The notes: generated by a model not told the origin, from the letters alone. DNA of 64,000 bases from Faecalibacter rhinopitheci (GCF_015234135.1 NZ_JADGIK010000001.1:496001-560000), one strand, 5' to 3'; shown: positions 41,612-51,698, numbered from the stretch's first letter. Numbers and translations: made by a program.

Positions 41612-42790
41612 ATGAAAGAAGTTGTTATTGTCTCGGCTGTTCGTACAGCTATGGGATCTTTTTTAGGAAGTTTATCAAATGTTCCTGCTACAGATTTAGG
41701 TGCTACAGCTATAAAAGGTGCTTTAAATAAAATTAATCTTGACCCTAAATTAGTTGATGAGGTTTACATGGGAAATGTTTTGCAAGCCAATGAAGGTCAA
41801 GCACCAGCAAAGCAAGCAATGATAAAAGCTGGAATTCCTAACACAGTTCCTGCAACAACCGTGAATAAAGTTTGTGCTTCAGGGATGAAAGCTGTAATGT
41901 TTGCAACACAAGCAATTCGCTTAGGAGATGCAGATGTTGTTGTAGCCGGAGGTATGGAAAATATGTCTATGGTACCTTTTTATTCTCCAAGCGCTCGTTC
42001 TGGAAACAAGTATGGAAATACTGTTTTATTAGACGGAATTGTTGCTGATGGTTTACAAGATGCTTATAGCAAAGAAATGATGGGTACTTGTGGAGACGCA
42101 ACTGCTAAAAAATACAATGTAACGCGCGAGCAACAAGACGAATTTGCTATCAATTCTTATAATAAATCTGCAGCAGCTTGGGAAACAGGTAAATTTGAAA
42201 ATGAAATTGTTCCTGTAGAAATTCCACAACGTAAAGGTGAACCTGTTATCTTTAAAGAAGATGAAGAATATAAAAATGTTAATTTTGATAAAGTTCCAGG
42301 ATTACGCGCAGTATTCTCTAAAGATGGAACTGTAACTGCAGCTAACGCCTCAACAATTAATGATGGTGCATCTGCGTTAGTACTTATGTCATTAGACAAA
42401 GCAAATGAACTAGGTTTGAAACCTTTAGCAAAAGTAACAGCCTATGCAGATGCCGCTCACGAACCAGAATGGTTTACTACAGCTCCTGCAAAAGCAGTAG
42501 AAAAAGTATTAACTAAAGCTAATTTAAATAAATCAGACGTTGATTTCTGGGAATTTAATGAAGCTTTTTCTGTTGTAGGAATTGTTAATACACAATTATT
42601 AGGATTGGATGCTGAGAAAGTTAATGTAAACGGAGGAGCTGTTTCATTAGGTCACCCGCTTGGAAATTCAGGATCTAGAATTTTAGTAACATTATTAAAT
42701 GTACTAGAACAAAACGGGGCAAAATACGGTGGTGCTGCGATCTGCAATGGTGGAGGTGGTGCATCTGCAATGATTATTGAAAAACTTTAA
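41612..42790 (+). CDS. Acetyl-CoA C-acyltransferase (thiolase)
   Basis: A 392-residue thiolase. The nucleophile C88 lies in KVCASGMKA; the other catalytic residues are in FNEAFSV, GHPLGNSGSR (His) and AICNGGGGAS (acid/base Cys). Length and motifs fit either a biosynthetic acetoacetyl-CoA thiolase or a beta-oxidation thiolase; no fad genes are adjacent, so the direction is not decided. Single-gene unit with a terminator at 42811. Confidence 0.93.
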   Translation: MKEVVIVSAVRTAMGSFLGSLSNVPATDLGATAIKGALNKINLDPKLVDEVYMGNVLQANEGQAPAKQAMIKAGIPNTVPATTVNKVCASGMKAVMFATQAIRLGDADVVVAGGMENMSMVPFYSPSARSGNKYGNTVLLDGIVADGLQDAYSKEMMGTCGDATAKKYNVTREQQDEFAINSYNKSAAAWETGKFENEIVPVEIPQRKGEPVIFKEDEEYKNVNFDKVPGLRAVFSKDGTVTAANASTINDGASALVLMSLDKANELGLKPLAKVTAYADAAHEPEWFTTAPAKAVEKVLTKANLNKSDVDFWEFNEAFSVVGIVNTQLLGLDAEKVNVNGGAVSLGHPLGNSGSRILVTLLNVLEQNGAKYGGAAICNGGGGASAMIIEKL

Positions 42791-42810
42791 GCTCAATATT
42801 TTTTAAAATT

Positions 42811-42842
42811 AAAAGACGCCTGTAAAAAGGCGTCTTTTAATT
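42811..42842 (+). terminator. Terminator of the thiolase gene
   Basis: An 11-bp perfect stem (42811-42821 with 42828-42838), 6-nt loop and T-rich tail. Confidence 0.85.
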
Positions 42843-42916
42843 TTAATGGGCATAATTTATCATTATAAAATAATAAAAACAAACATTTATACACTAAATG
42901 GTTTCAAAACCTTTTA

Positions 42917-42924
42917 TATATTTG
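42917..42924 (+). promoter_or_regulatory. -7 promoter element (TATATTTG) of accA
   Basis: A perfect TAnnTTTG 22 bp before the accA ATG. Confidence 0.5.
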
Positions 42925-42946
42925 TTGGTAAGAACAAAAACGCATT

Positions 42947-43900
42947 ATGGAATATTTAGATTTTGAACAACCTATTCAAGAGTTAGAAGAGCAATTAAAA
43001 AGCTGTCAGATTCTAGAAGATGGAGGCGCTGTAAATATCAAACAAGCGTGTGTTGAAATTGAAATTGCAATTGAAAATAAAAAGAAGGAAATTTACGGAA
43101 ACTTAACTCCTTGGCAACGTGTGCAATTATCTCGCCATCCTTCACGCCCATATACATTAGACTATGCTTATGCTATCACAGACAATACATTCGTGGAAAT
43201 CCACGGTGACCGTACGTTTGGTGATGACAAAGCTATGGTTGGTGGAATGGGAAAAATCAATGGGCAAACTTTTATGATCATTGGTCAACAAAAAGGAAAA
43301 AATACAAAAGAGCGTCAATATCGTCGTTTCGGAATGTCTAATCCTGAAGGTTACCGTAAAGCTTTACGCTTAATGAAATTAGCAGAGAAATTCAACATTC
43401 CTGTAATCACATTAGTAGATACTCCGGGTGCTTATCCTGGTTTAGAAGCAGAAGAACGTGGACAAGGTGAAGCGATTGCCAAAAACATCTATGAAATGTT
43501 AAAACTTGAAGTTCCAATCATTACAGTAGTAATTGGTGAAGGAGCTTCTGGAGGTGCATTAGGAATTGGTGTAGGAAACAAAGTATTTATGTTAGAGAAT
43601 ACTTGGTATTCGGTAATTTCCCCTGAAAACTGTTCTACAATTTTATGGAGAACATGGGAATATAAGCAACAAGCTGCCGCTCAAATGAAACTTACTGCTC
43701 CTGATATGTTAGAATTAGGTTTAATTGAGGATGTGATCAAAGAACCACTTGGTGGTGCTCATTATAAGCCAGAGTTAGCTTACACAAACTTAAAAAGCAA
43801 AATATTATCTACTTATGAAGAGTTGAAAAAATTAACTCCTACAGAATTAAAGAAACAACGTCAAGAACGTTTCATTAATTTTGGAGAATTTTCAGGATAA
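42947..43900 (+). CDS. accA: Acetyl-CoA carboxylase carboxyltransferase alpha subunit
   Basis: A 317-residue subunit that, with AccD, moves the carboxyl group from biotin to acetyl-CoA to make malonyl-CoA for fatty acids. Landmarks: [75 protein letters not shown] and [15 protein letters not shown]. Full length. It is transcribed alone here, with promoter and terminator on either side. Confidence 0.96.
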   Translation: MEYLDFEQPIQELEEQLKSCQILEDGGAVNIKQACVEIEIAIENKKKEIYGNLTPWQRVQLSRHPSRPYTLDYAYAITDNTFVEIHGDRTFGDDKAMVGGMGKINGQTFMIIGQQKGKNTKERQYRRFGMSNPEGYRKALRLMKLAEKFNIPVITLVDTPGAYPGLEAEERGQGEAIAKNIYEMLKLEVPIITVVIGEGASGGALGIGVGNKVFMLENTWYSVISPENCSTILWRTWEYKQQAAAQMKLTAPDMLELGLIEDVIKEPLGGAHYKPELAYTNLKSKILSTYEELKKLTPTELKKQRQERFINFGEFSG

Positions 43901-43921
43901 TTATTATTTATAATAACAAAT

Positions 43922-43960
43922 AAAACGAGATATTTATACTTTAAATATCTCGTTTTTTTT
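43922..43960 (+). terminator. Terminator of accA
   Basis: A 15-bp perfect stem (43922-43936 with 43942-43956), 5-nt loop and T-run. Confidence 0.9.
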
Positions 43961-43963
43961 ATG

Positions 43964-43971
43964 TAATTTTG
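43964..43971 (+). promoter_or_regulatory. -7 promoter element (TAATTTTG) of dnaB
   Basis: A perfect TAnnTTTG element that ends 7 bp before the dnaB ATG, directly after the accA terminator. The dnaB transcript would start at or next to its start codon. Confidence 0.5.
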
Positions 43972-43978
43972 CCTTCTT

Positions 43979-45589
43979 ATGGAACAAGCAAATAGTTATC
44001 AAAATACAAATGCATCGCCTAACAAAATGGTTGGATTGGAGCGTGGTAAATTACCTCCTCAAGCCATTGATTTAGAGCAGGCAATTCTTGGTGCTATGAT
44101 GATTGATAAGAAAGGGTTAGATGAAGTTATTGATATTCTTACACCCCAATTCTTCTATCGTCCAGAGCATCAAGCAATTTATGCTGTGATTCAAAGATTA
44201 TTCAATGAATCTCAACCGATTGATTTGTTAACCGTTGCCAATGAACTTAAGTCGGAGGGAAAGCTAGATATGATTGGAGGAGATTATTATCTTATCCAGT
44301 TAACTCAAAGAGTTTCTTCTGCTGCGCATATTGAATATTATGCACGTATTATTCAAGAAAAATTTATTTTAAGACGATTAATTGAAATTTCTTCTCAAGT
44401 AATTGAAAAATCTTACGATGATACTGCTGATGTTTTTGATCTTTTAGATTATTCTGAAAGTAAATTATTTGAGATTACTGAAGGTGGAATTAAAAGAAGT
44501 TATTCTGAGGCCAAATCATTAGTACAAGATGCGATTCAGAAAATCACAGAAATGTCTAAAAAAGAAGGGATGTCTGGATTATCTTCTGGTTTTACAGAAA
44601 TTGATAAAATAACTTCTGGTTGGCAAGAATCAGATCTTATTATTTTAGCTGCCCGCCCTGGTATGGGGAAAACTGCATTTATATTATCTATGGCAAAAAA
44701 TATGGCTGTAGACCAAAATATTCCTGTAGCCGTATTTTCATTAGAGATGTCATCTGTACAGTTAATTACCCGTATGATTTCGGGTGAAACTGGAATTTCG
44801 GGTGAAAAATTGCGTAAGGCTAAATTAGCTGATCACGAATGGAAGCAATTATATTCTAAGGTAAAAGGCCTAGAGGATGCTCCTCTTTATATTGATGATA
44901 CACCTGCTCTTTCAATTTTTGATTTACGTGCAAAAGCTCGTCGATTAGTTTCACAGCATGGAGTTAAAATGATTTTAATTGATTATTTACAATTAATGAC
45001 TGCTGGTGGAAAAACTAATGGAAATCGTGAACAAGAAATTTCTATGATTTCACGATCTTTAAAGGCCATCGCAAAGGAACTTAATATTCCTGTTATTGCA
45101 TTATCACAGTTATCTCGTTCAGTTGAAACTCGAGGAGGAAGTAAACGTCCATTGTTATCTGACTTACGTGAGTCTGGTGCAATCGAGCAAGATGCGGATA
45201 TCGTATCTTTTATTTATAGACCTGAATATTATAAATTAGAATTTTGGGATGATGATAATTTACCGTGTGCAGGACAAGCTGAATTTATAATTGCAAAACA
45301 CCGTAATGGAGCATTAGAAAATGTACGTTTACGATTTATCAACGAGCAAGCAAAATTCACCAATCTTGAACAATCGTATGGTAATAACGATTTTGAGATT
45401 CAAAGCTCTATGAACGCGAATGAAGCTGCAGCTCAACTAAGTTCAAGAATGAATTCTTCAAATTCAGCTGCTGGTGATTTTGTCTTTGATAGTTCATTAA
45501 ATTTACCAACTGGAGATCCGATGGATTCATTCAATGATTTGAGTAACTTTTCGAGTGCAATGAATAATGACGACTCCCTTCCATTTTAA
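43979..45589 (+). CDS. dnaB: Replicative DNA helicase DnaB
   Basis: A 536-residue ring helicase of the replication fork. The N-terminal primase-interacting domain (PPQAIDLEQAILGAMMIDKKGLDEV) is followed by a RecA-like motor: Walker A ARPGMGKTAFILS, FSLEMSSVQL, Walker B ILIDYLQLM and SQLSRSVETRGGSKRPLLSDLRESGAIEQDAD. The C-terminus extends as a Ser/Asn/Asp-rich tail of about 60 residues. No intein is present. Confidence 0.96.
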   Translation: MEQANSYQNTNASPNKMVGLERGKLPPQAIDLEQAILGAMMIDKKGLDEVIDILTPQFFYRPEHQAIYAVIQRLFNESQPIDLLTVANELKSEGKLDMIGGDYYLIQLTQRVSSAAHIEYYARIIQEKFILRRLIEISSQVIEKSYDDTADVFDLLDYSESKLFEITEGGIKRSYSEAKSLVQDAIQKITEMSKKEGMSGLSSGFTEIDKITSGWQESDLIILAARPGMGKTAFILSMAKNMAVDQNIPVAVFSLEMSSVQLITRMISGETGISGEKLRKAKLADHEWKQLYSKVKGLEDAPLYIDDTPALSIFDLRAKARRLVSQHGVKMILIDYLQLMTAGGKTNGNREQEISMISRSLKAIAKELNIPVIALSQLSRSVETRGGSKRPLLSDLRESGAIEQDADIVSFIYRPEYYKLEFWDDDNLPCAGQAEFIIAKHRNGALENVRLRFINEQAKFTNLEQSYGNNDFEIQSSMNANEAAAQLSSRMNSSNSAAGDFVFDSSLNLPTGDPMDSFNDLSNFSSAMNNDDSLPF

Positions 45590-45611
45590 AAAAAATTATT
45601 AAAATATATTC

Positions 45612-45646
45612 TAAAGGGATAAGCTTTTGCTTCATCCCTTTTTTAA
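45612..45646 (+). terminator. Terminator of dnaB
   Basis: AAAGGGAT pairs with ATCCCTTT, with an inner AAGC/GCTT helix and a bulged C, then T-run. Confidence 0.8.
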
Positions 45647-45775
45647 ACTAAAATGTTTAATACAATATTATATTAATCGATATTCTTATAGATTCCATCA
45701 TTAATATTTATGCGCATCACTTTTAGATAAGTAGAATAAATCTCACATTTGTAGAACAAATTAATTCATCGAATT

Positions 45776-47149
45776 ATGGCAAGTTCAATTAGAACACTTA
45801 ATCCTGCTACAGGTAAAATTGAAAAAGAATTTCAACCACATACATCTCAACAAATAGATCAATATATTCAACAAGCCGAGAATACATTTAAAATTTGGAG
45901 AAAAGAAACGTTCGAAAACCGTAAAAAGTTATTAAAATCCGTTGCTCAAAAAATGCGTCAGCAAAAAGAACATTTAGCAAACTTAATCACTACAGAAATG
46001 GGTAAGCCTTTACGCGAAAGCCGTATTGAAGTAGATTATAGTGCTAATATTTTTGACTATTATGCGGATAACGCAGAAGAATTCTTAAAACCAGAAACTC
46101 TAAATACTGAAAAAGGCGAAGCTGTAGTAATATCAGAACCTTTGGGTGTTATTTTAGGTGTAATGCCTTGGAATTTTCCTTTTTCACAAATTGCACGCTT
46201 TGCAGCACCAAATATAATGGCGGGTAATACTATTTTATTAAAAACTGCATCTAATATACCTCAGTGTGGAGAGGCTTTTGAAGAATTATTTAATACAAGT
46301 AATGCAATTGCTGGTATATATAAAAACTTATTGATTAGTGGAAAAGAAACTTCAGCATTAGTTGAAGACGCAAGAATACATGGAGTTTCTTTAACTGGTT
46401 CCGAAGCTGCAGGTGCTAGTATTGCGAAAATTGCAGGCGAAAATATAAAGAAATCTGTATTAGAGTTAGGCGGAACTGATCCTATGATTGTTCTAGAAGA
46501 TGCTAACTTAGATAAGGTAATGGCTGGAACTATTAATGGTCGTTTAAGAAATGCAGGACAAGCTTGTACATCATCTAAACGTATCATAGTACAAGAAAAT
46601 ATTTATGACCAATATCTTTCGTCATTAACTGATTATGTTAAAAACATGAAAGTAGGTAACCCAATGGAAGAAGATACAGATATGGGACCTGTAAGTTCTG
46701 AATCAGCTTTAAATACTTTATTGGAACAAGTTAATCAATCTGTAGAAAATGGTGCAAAACTTATTTTGGGTGGTCATCAAATCGGAACAGAAGGGTCTTT
46801 TATGGCACCTACTATTTTAACTGATTTAAAACCTGGAATGAAGGCTTATGATGAAGAAGTTTTTGGACCTGTTGTATGTATTATGAAAGTTAAAACCATC
46901 GAAGAAGCTATCCAAATCGCTAATGATACTAAATATGGATTAGGTGCTTCTATTTATACAGAGAATATTGAGCTTGCACAAAAATTAGCTTTAAATATTG
47001 ATTGTGGAATGGTATCTATTAATAAACAAGTTTCCTCAAGTCCAGAATTGCCTTTTGGTGGAACAAAAAGATCTGGCTATGGTAGAGAATTATCAAAAGC
47101 TGGTATTTTAGAATTTTTAAATAAAAAATTAATACTAGTTGCTAAATAA
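45776..47149 (+). CDS. Aldehyde dehydrogenase, succinate-semialdehyde type
   Basis: A 457-residue NAD(P)-dependent aldehyde dehydrogenase. Landmarks: cofactor-binding VMPWNFPFSQIARFAAPNIMAGNT, GVSLTGSEAAGASI, active-site Glu in LELGGTDPMIVLEDA, and nucleophile C264 in NAGQACTSSKR. The ending KRSGYGRELSKAGILEFLN and the LGGTDP sequence are typical of succinate-semialdehyde dehydrogenases (Sad/GabD-like), which make succinate. No gabT is adjacent, so the substrate is not proven. Confidence 0.9.
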   Translation: MASSIRTLNPATGKIEKEFQPHTSQQIDQYIQQAENTFKIWRKETFENRKKLLKSVAQKMRQQKEHLANLITTEMGKPLRESRIEVDYSANIFDYYADNAEEFLKPETLNTEKGEAVVISEPLGVILGVMPWNFPFSQIARFAAPNIMAGNTILLKTASNIPQCGEAFEELFNTSNAIAGIYKNLLISGKETSALVEDARIHGVSLTGSEAAGASIAKIAGENIKKSVLELGGTDPMIVLEDANLDKVMAGTINGRLRNAGQACTSSKRIIVQENIYDQYLSSLTDYVKNMKVGNPMEEDTDMGPVSSESALNTLLEQVNQSVENGAKLILGGHQIGTEGSFMAPTILTDLKPGMKAYDEEVFGPVVCIMKVKTIEEAIQIANDTKYGLGASIYTENIELAQKLALNIDCGMVSINKQVSSSPELPFGGTKRSGYGRELSKAGILEFLNKKLILVAK

Positions 47150-47156
47150 ATTCAAT

Positions 47157-47190
47157 AAAAAAAGCGACTTAAGAAAGTCGCTTTTTTTAT
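47157..47190. terminator. Bidirectional terminator
   Basis: A 13-14-bp stem around AGCGACTT/AAGTCGCT with A7 and T7 ends, between convergent genes. Confidence 0.88.
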
Positions 47191-47582
47191 TGAATTATAT
47201 TTCTATTTGCTTGCTGTTCAATTTTAAATAAAATTAAATCTCGCATTATTTTAGCTCTACTTTTTGCTTCAGTCGCAATTTCTCCTTCAAAATTTTCATC
47301 AATAATTCCATTCCATAATAAGATCCATCGATCAAAATGTTCTGGTTTCATTTTTGCTTTTTTATTAAGCATTAAATGTGTTCTCATAGGCCACCCTTCA
47401 AAACTAGCTTTACCTAATAATACCGTTTCCCAAAACTGAATCATATGAGGTAAATGGTCTACCCAATTTACGTCTGCAACAACCGTAAAAAAAGTTCCTA
47501 TTAAATCATCTTTAATTACTAAATCATAAAAATTATGAACTAATAAAGTAATATCTTCTGTATTTGATATATCTTTTTTCAT
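47187..47582 (-). CDS. Group III truncated hemoglobin
   Basis: A 131-residue 2-on-2 globin. The proximal haem His lies in MKPEHFDRWILLW; the distal region has the group III pattern NFYDLVIKDDLIGTFF and LPHMIQFWETVLLGKASFEG. The group lacks the Gly motifs of groups I and II. Members bind O2 or NO; the physiological role is uncertain. It is divergent from rbfA with an 80-bp shared promoter region. Confidence 0.9.
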   Translation of the reverse strand: MKKDISNTEDITLLVHNFYDLVIKDDLIGTFFTVVADVNWVDHLPHMIQFWETVLLGKASFEGWPMRTHLMLNKKAKMKPEHFDRWILLWNGIIDENFEGEIATEAKSRAKIMRDLILFKIEQQANRNIIQ

Positions 47583-47662
47583 GTTGTAAAAATACAGCTA
47601 TTTGAATATTTTTAATCACAAAAAAATGGCGTAATTTCGCTAATCATAAAAATCGATAAATT

Positions 47663-48022
47663 TTGGATAGCAATAGACAACAAAAAGTAGGAAAATTATT
47701 TCAAGAAGAATTAGCGGAAGGATTTAGAAAATGGACAAAAGAAGAGTTTCCAGGTAACCTAATTAGTGTTACTGAAGTAAAAGTTACTCCTGATTTAAGT
47801 GTTGCAAAAATCTATGTAAGTATTTTCCCAAGTAATCGTAAAGAAGAAATCATTAAAGTAATTAAACAAAATACTCCTTTATTTAGAGGAATTTTATCAA
47901 AAGGAGCTGGAAAAACAATGCGTATCACTCCAGAACTAATCTTTAAGCTTGATAATTCTTTAGATGAAATTGACAAAATTGACAAAGCATTAAGAGGTCA
48001 AGGAGAAAATCCTATATTATAA
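47663..48022 (+). CDS. rbfA: Ribosome-binding factor A
   Basis: A 119-residue 30S maturation factor with a single KH-like domain (LISVTEVKVTPDLSVAKIYVSIFPS...KGAGKTMRITPELIFKLDNSLDE). The start is a TTG at 47663 (encoding M-D-S-N-R-Q-Q-K): no ATG exists until deep inside the domain, and the DSNRQQKV start matches other Bacteroidota RbfA proteins. A TAATTTCG near-match to the -7 box lies about 20 bp upstream. It runs 9 bp ahead of the permease gene. Confidence 0.93.
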   Translation: MDSNRQQKVGKLFQEELAEGFRKWTKEEFPGNLISVTEVKVTPDLSVAKIYVSIFPSNRKEEIIKVIKQNTPLFRGILSKGAGKTMRITPELIFKLDNSLDEIDKIDKALRGQGENPIL

Positions 48023-48031
48023 TAAAAGTTA

Positions 48032-49216
48032 ATGCGTAATATTTCTTTTTACATTGCTAAGAGATACATTTTTTCTAGCTCTAACACGAATGCGGTAAAC
48101 ATTATTACCTCTATTGCAGTTGGTGCTATTTTAGTGGCTACAGCAGCTTTATTTGTTATTCTATCCGTTTTTTCGGGTTTAGAATCTATGAATTTAAAAT
48201 TTTATAGTAATGTAAATCCTGAAATTAAAATTTCACCTGTTAAAGGGAAAGTTTTAACTGATATTAATTCGCTTGAGAATAAATTGAAAGCAAATAATGA
48301 TATTGCGGCATATTCTAAGGTTATTGAAGAGAAAATTTATATTGATTACAACGGCATGCAGGATATTGCATACCTAAAAAGCGTTGATAAAAACTTCACT
48401 AAAGTAACTAGAATAGATACTGTAGTATATGGTGGAGATTATATTGATTTTGAATTCAATGATAATTTTATTGTGTCCAACGGTATTGCTCAGCGATTAC
48501 AATTATATATAGACCCTATCAACCCGGCAACTTTGATGATGCCTAAAGCTGGTACTGGAATTATAAAAAGCGAAAGTGATGCTTTTACTAAAGCTGAGGC
48601 ATATAGTACTGGAGTTTTTATCTTAAATGAGCAGTATGATAAACATATCTTTTCTACTTTAGGATTGGCTCAAGAATTATTACAATTAGATTCAATTTCT
48701 GCCTATTCTATAGAGGTAAAAACTAAAAAAGGCCAAGATTTTAATACAATTAAATCTAAACTAGAATATGAATTAGGAAGTAATTACAAAATTGAAACAA
48801 GACAAGACTTAGATTCAGCTTTTCTAAAAGTTATGAATATGGAAAATTTAATAATTTATTTAATTTTCACATTAGTTATCATAATTGCTTGCTTTAATTT
48901 AGCTGGGACAATTATCATCATCATACTAGATAAGACAAAAGAAATACAAACGATGTATAGCTTTGGTCTAAGTAGAACCGAAATCCGCAGAATATTTGCC
49001 TATACAGGTATAATAATTACTTTAATCGCAATGATTACAGGTTTATTAATTGCTTCTGTACTTGGTTTATTACAAATAAATTTTGGATTAGTTATGGCTT
49101 CCGCAACTATACCATTTCCATTTGAATTTACTTTACTTAATTATATTATAGTAATTTGTACAGTAATGGGGATTGGAGGATTAGTTTCCTATTTCTTATC
49201 AAAACAAGTTAAATAA
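48032..49216 (+). CDS. FtsX/LolC-like ABC transporter permease
   Basis: A 394-residue inner-membrane protein with four helices: one near the N-terminus (IITSIAVGAILVATAALFVILSVFSGLE), a large periplasmic MacB-PCD-like domain (about 50-265), and three C-terminal helices with the FtsX domain (LIIYLIFTLVIIIACFNLAGTIIIIILDKTKEI...MYSFGLSRTEIRRIF). This is the LolC/LolE layout, so a role in lipoprotein release is likely. It is co-transcribed with rbfA (9-bp gap), an arrangement I believe is common in Flavobacteriia. No ATPase gene is adjacent. Confidence 0.9.
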   Translation: MRNISFYIAKRYIFSSSNTNAVNIITSIAVGAILVATAALFVILSVFSGLESMNLKFYSNVNPEIKISPVKGKVLTDINSLENKLKANNDIAAYSKVIEEKIYIDYNGMQDIAYLKSVDKNFTKVTRIDTVVYGGDYIDFEFNDNFIVSNGIAQRLQLYIDPINPATLMMPKAGTGIIKSESDAFTKAEAYSTGVFILNEQYDKHIFSTLGLAQELLQLDSISAYSIEVKTKKGQDFNTIKSKLEYELGSNYKIETRQDLDSAFLKVMNMENLIIYLIFTLVIIIACFNLAGTIIIIILDKTKEIQTMYSFGLSRTEIRRIFAYTGIIITLIAMITGLLIASVLGLLQINFGLVMASATIPFPFEFTLLNYIIVICTVMGIGGLVSYFLSKQVK

Positions 49217-49247
49217 AAAAGGAAATCTTATAGATTTCCTTTTTTAT
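49215..49247. terminator. Bidirectional terminator
   Basis: A 14-bp perfect stem (49215-49228 with 49232-49245), 3-nt loop, A- and T-ends. Confidence 0.88.
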
Positions 49248-51092
49248 TTAATCCCAACGATTCCATCTGACATGGTTTGGTTTACTAAAATCAAAATCCA
49301 TTAACATAAAATCCCTATTATCAATAACGTTAGATTTTATAATATTAGAACCTTCTCCAGGTATTTTTGGATAAAAGGAGAATGAGAATTGGAAGTTGTT
49401 AAAAATAAAGTAATCATTGGTAAACATTATTCCTAACCCTAATCTTGCTATTACCTGGTCTTTTTCAAAAAAAGAACCTTTTGTATTTCCTATTACACCT
49501 AATGCAGCATTAAAAAATGGCGAGATTCGAAATCCTAAAAATTCGTAAGGAGAATAGGATTGTGTCTGAAGTTCTACCATCAACTTCTGATTACCTATTA
49601 AATTTCGTGCACCTCTAATTCCGTCCATTCCTTCAAAATCATGTTCATTAAGTGATAACTCATCTGCAATAATATTCCAACGGTCAAACCCTACTGTATA
49701 ATTTAATTTAGAAAATTGTCTTATTTTCCATTTACCCAAATTCATTAATTTAGAAAAATATAAAGTACTAATATCTAAAGTACCTTGGTCAGATTTTCCT
49801 TTATTAAAATATGAACCATATTCTATCTCTGCACCAAAATATCCGGTATTTATATATCCACCCATAGAAACTTTTCCACCAAAATATAAACGCTGCAAAT
49901 TTGGTCGATCTTGAAATCCACCTACTAAACTAGCAGTATGTCCTATAGCAACATCTTCATCTATACCATTATTATAAATATAATTTTCTTTCACATAATG
50001 TCTTGAAGATAGTCCTACTCCTACTAAATAGTTTTTTTGATCAGAGAAAAAATTGACCGGATCAGCTAAAAAGTTTGGAGATTCTTTATAATTACGTTCA
50101 TAGTAACGTGCAGATACAATAAGATTGGTAATATTAATATTACTCGCTTTACTTACTCTAAAAGCTTTAGCGACCCATAAATCTGTAAAATTATATTTAA
50201 AACTATGGATATCCATATCTTTTATTTCATAATCCAAAGAATCGCGAAAATAATTCTGACCTAATGTAATCCCTCCTGCCCATTTAGCTAATGGAGAATA
50301 AAAAGGACGCGTTAATGATACACTTTTATTGAAATATTCATCTTCATTCTTAAAATAATTTACATTACCTAAAATTCTTGTTTTAGCAATATTAGGAACA
50401 GTATAGTTAAATCGATAAAGATTTTTTCCAGTTTCATAATTATGACGGAAACGATTATCAAATACATGACCTAACCCCAGAAAATTTCGCTCTCTAATCC
50501 TAATCCCTATTTTAGAGGTAGAAACAGATCCTGTTGCTATCATACTCCAAGAATCTATCGTATTAATATAAACATCAACCGAATCATTGTTATCTGATAA
50601 TTTAGGTATAATTTCAACTCTACGTAAAATTCTTTGATTACGAAGTAAACGTTCAGATTCTTTTAATTTTACTGTGTCTAGATTTTCTTTTTTCTTGAAT
50701 AGAATTAACTCTTTTATAACAAATCTCTTTGTTTTTCCATGAATTGAATTTCCAGCTTTCTCTATCCACTTCTTCGGTCGTACAGTTGTATCTTGTAAGG
50801 AATATCCAAAAGGATCATTCGTTTGTATGTAAATATTTCTGATAGGTTTTCCCTGAATAACTTTATCAAATGGAGTTGTCTTAACGACAGAAGTAGTTTT
50901 CCTTTTCTTAAAAAGATATTTAGTATAAATCTTTCTGATTTTTGAAAATTCATGAGTTGAATCTTTGCTAATAGATTTATTATTAATCACACTATCTTCT
51001 TCAATTTTCTGAGCACAGGTATAGGTCTCAAAAAAATTGAAAATGATGATAAAAAATAAAAATCTATAGTTTGTAAGCTGGAGTAATTTCAC
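49248..51092 (-). CDS. Outer-membrane protein with POTRA-like N-terminus (Omp85/BamA-like)
   Basis: A 614-residue protein. A signal peptide (ending ETYTCAQ) follows a GTG start at 51090-51092; no ATG is available before the signal sequence. Residues of about 90-180 look like a POTRA-type domain (IRNIYIQTNDPFGYS...LRNQRILRRVEIIPKLSDNNDSVDVYINT), and the rest is a beta barrel with GIRIRERNFLGLGH and a DGIRGARNLIGN segment. It is probably a surface-assembly or lipid-related barrel; the substrate is unknown. It follows the NlpC/P60 gene by 9 bp. Confidence 0.82.
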   Translation of the reverse strand: MKLLQLTNYRFLFFIIIFNFFETYTCAQKIEEDSVINNKSISKDSTHEFSKIRKIYTKYLFKKRKTTSVVKTTPFDKVIQGKPIRNIYIQTNDPFGYSLQDTTVRPKKWIEKAGNSIHGKTKRFVIKELILFKKKENLDTVKLKESERLLRNQRILRRVEIIPKLSDNNDSVDVYINTIDSWSMIATGSVSTSKIGIRIRERNFLGLGHVFDNRFRHNYETGKNLYRFNYTVPNIAKTRILGNVNYFKNEDEYFNKSVSLTRPFYSPLAKWAGGITLGQNYFRDSLDYEIKDMDIHSFKYNFTDLWVAKAFRVSKASNINITNLIVSARYYERNYKESPNFLADPVNFFSDQKNYLVGVGLSSRHYVKENYIYNNGIDEDVAIGHTASLVGGFQDRPNLQRLYFGGKVSMGGYINTGYFGAEIEYGSYFNKGKSDQGTLDISTLYFSKLMNLGKWKIRQFSKLNYTVGFDRWNIIADELSLNEHDFEGMDGIRGARNLIGNQKLMVELQTQSYSPYEFLGFRISPFFNAALGVIGNTKGSFFEKDQVIARLGLGIMFTNDYFIFNNFQFSFSFYPKIPGEGSNIIKSNVIDNRDFMLMDFDFSKPNHVRWNRWD

Positions 51093-51101
51093 TTCATCAA
51101 T

Positions 51102-51698
51102 TTATAAAAGTCTTACGGCTTTTACAAATCTAGTTTTCCAATAATTTTCATCTAATGAAGAAATAATTACACCTTTTGAAGTAGAAGAATGTATAAATCG
51201 TATTTCTCCTGTATTTTCAATGTTTTCAATTATCCCAACATGTGAAATTGATGAACCTGAAGTATTAAAGAAAACTAAGTCTCCTTTTCTCACCTCAGAT
51301 ATTTTAATTTCTTGTCCATGTGTAGCTTGTTGAGAAGAATTACGAGGCAATTTTAACCCTAATTTATCAAAACTAACAAATACTAATCCTGAACAATCAA
51401 ATCCTGATTCATTAATTCCTCCATATTTATAAGGAACACCAAGAAATGACTTTGCAGTTTTTAGCACAGACGAAGCATCTTTAGATGAAAAAGATCCTTT
51501 GGATGACCGTAGAACTACGTTAGAATTTGAATTCGTATTTGTTTTATTATGACTTGTAGGCTTTCTATGTGTATTTACCTTAGAATAAGTATTGTGTGAC
51601 TTTTTGTTATAAGAAGTAATTTTATTTGAAGAACCACATGAACTTATAAAACTAACTGTAAATAAAGCAACAATATATATAATGTAATTTCCCTTCAT
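51102..51698 (-). CDS. NlpC/P60-family lipoprotein (peptidoglycan endopeptidase)
   Basis: A 198-residue predicted lipoprotein: lipobox ISSC at about residue 21, then a Ser/Asn/Lys-rich linker, then an NlpC/P60 domain with catalytic Cys in ESGFDCSGLVFVSF, His in SSISHVGII and third polar His in IRFIHSSTSKG. It should cleave D-Glu-diamino acid bonds in cell-wall peptides. It is the middle gene of a leftward unit: sigma factor, this gene, outer-membrane barrel. Confidence 0.92.
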   Translation of the reverse strand: MKGNYIIYIVALFTVSFISSCGSSNKITSYNKKSHNTYSKVNTHRKPTSHNKTNTNSNSNVVLRSSKGSFSSKDASSVLKTAKSFLGVPYKYGGINESGFDCSGLVFVSFDKLGLKLPRNSSQQATHGQEIKISEVRKGDLVFFNTSGSSISHVGIIENIENTGEIRFIHSSTSKGVIISSLDENYWKTRFVKAVRLL

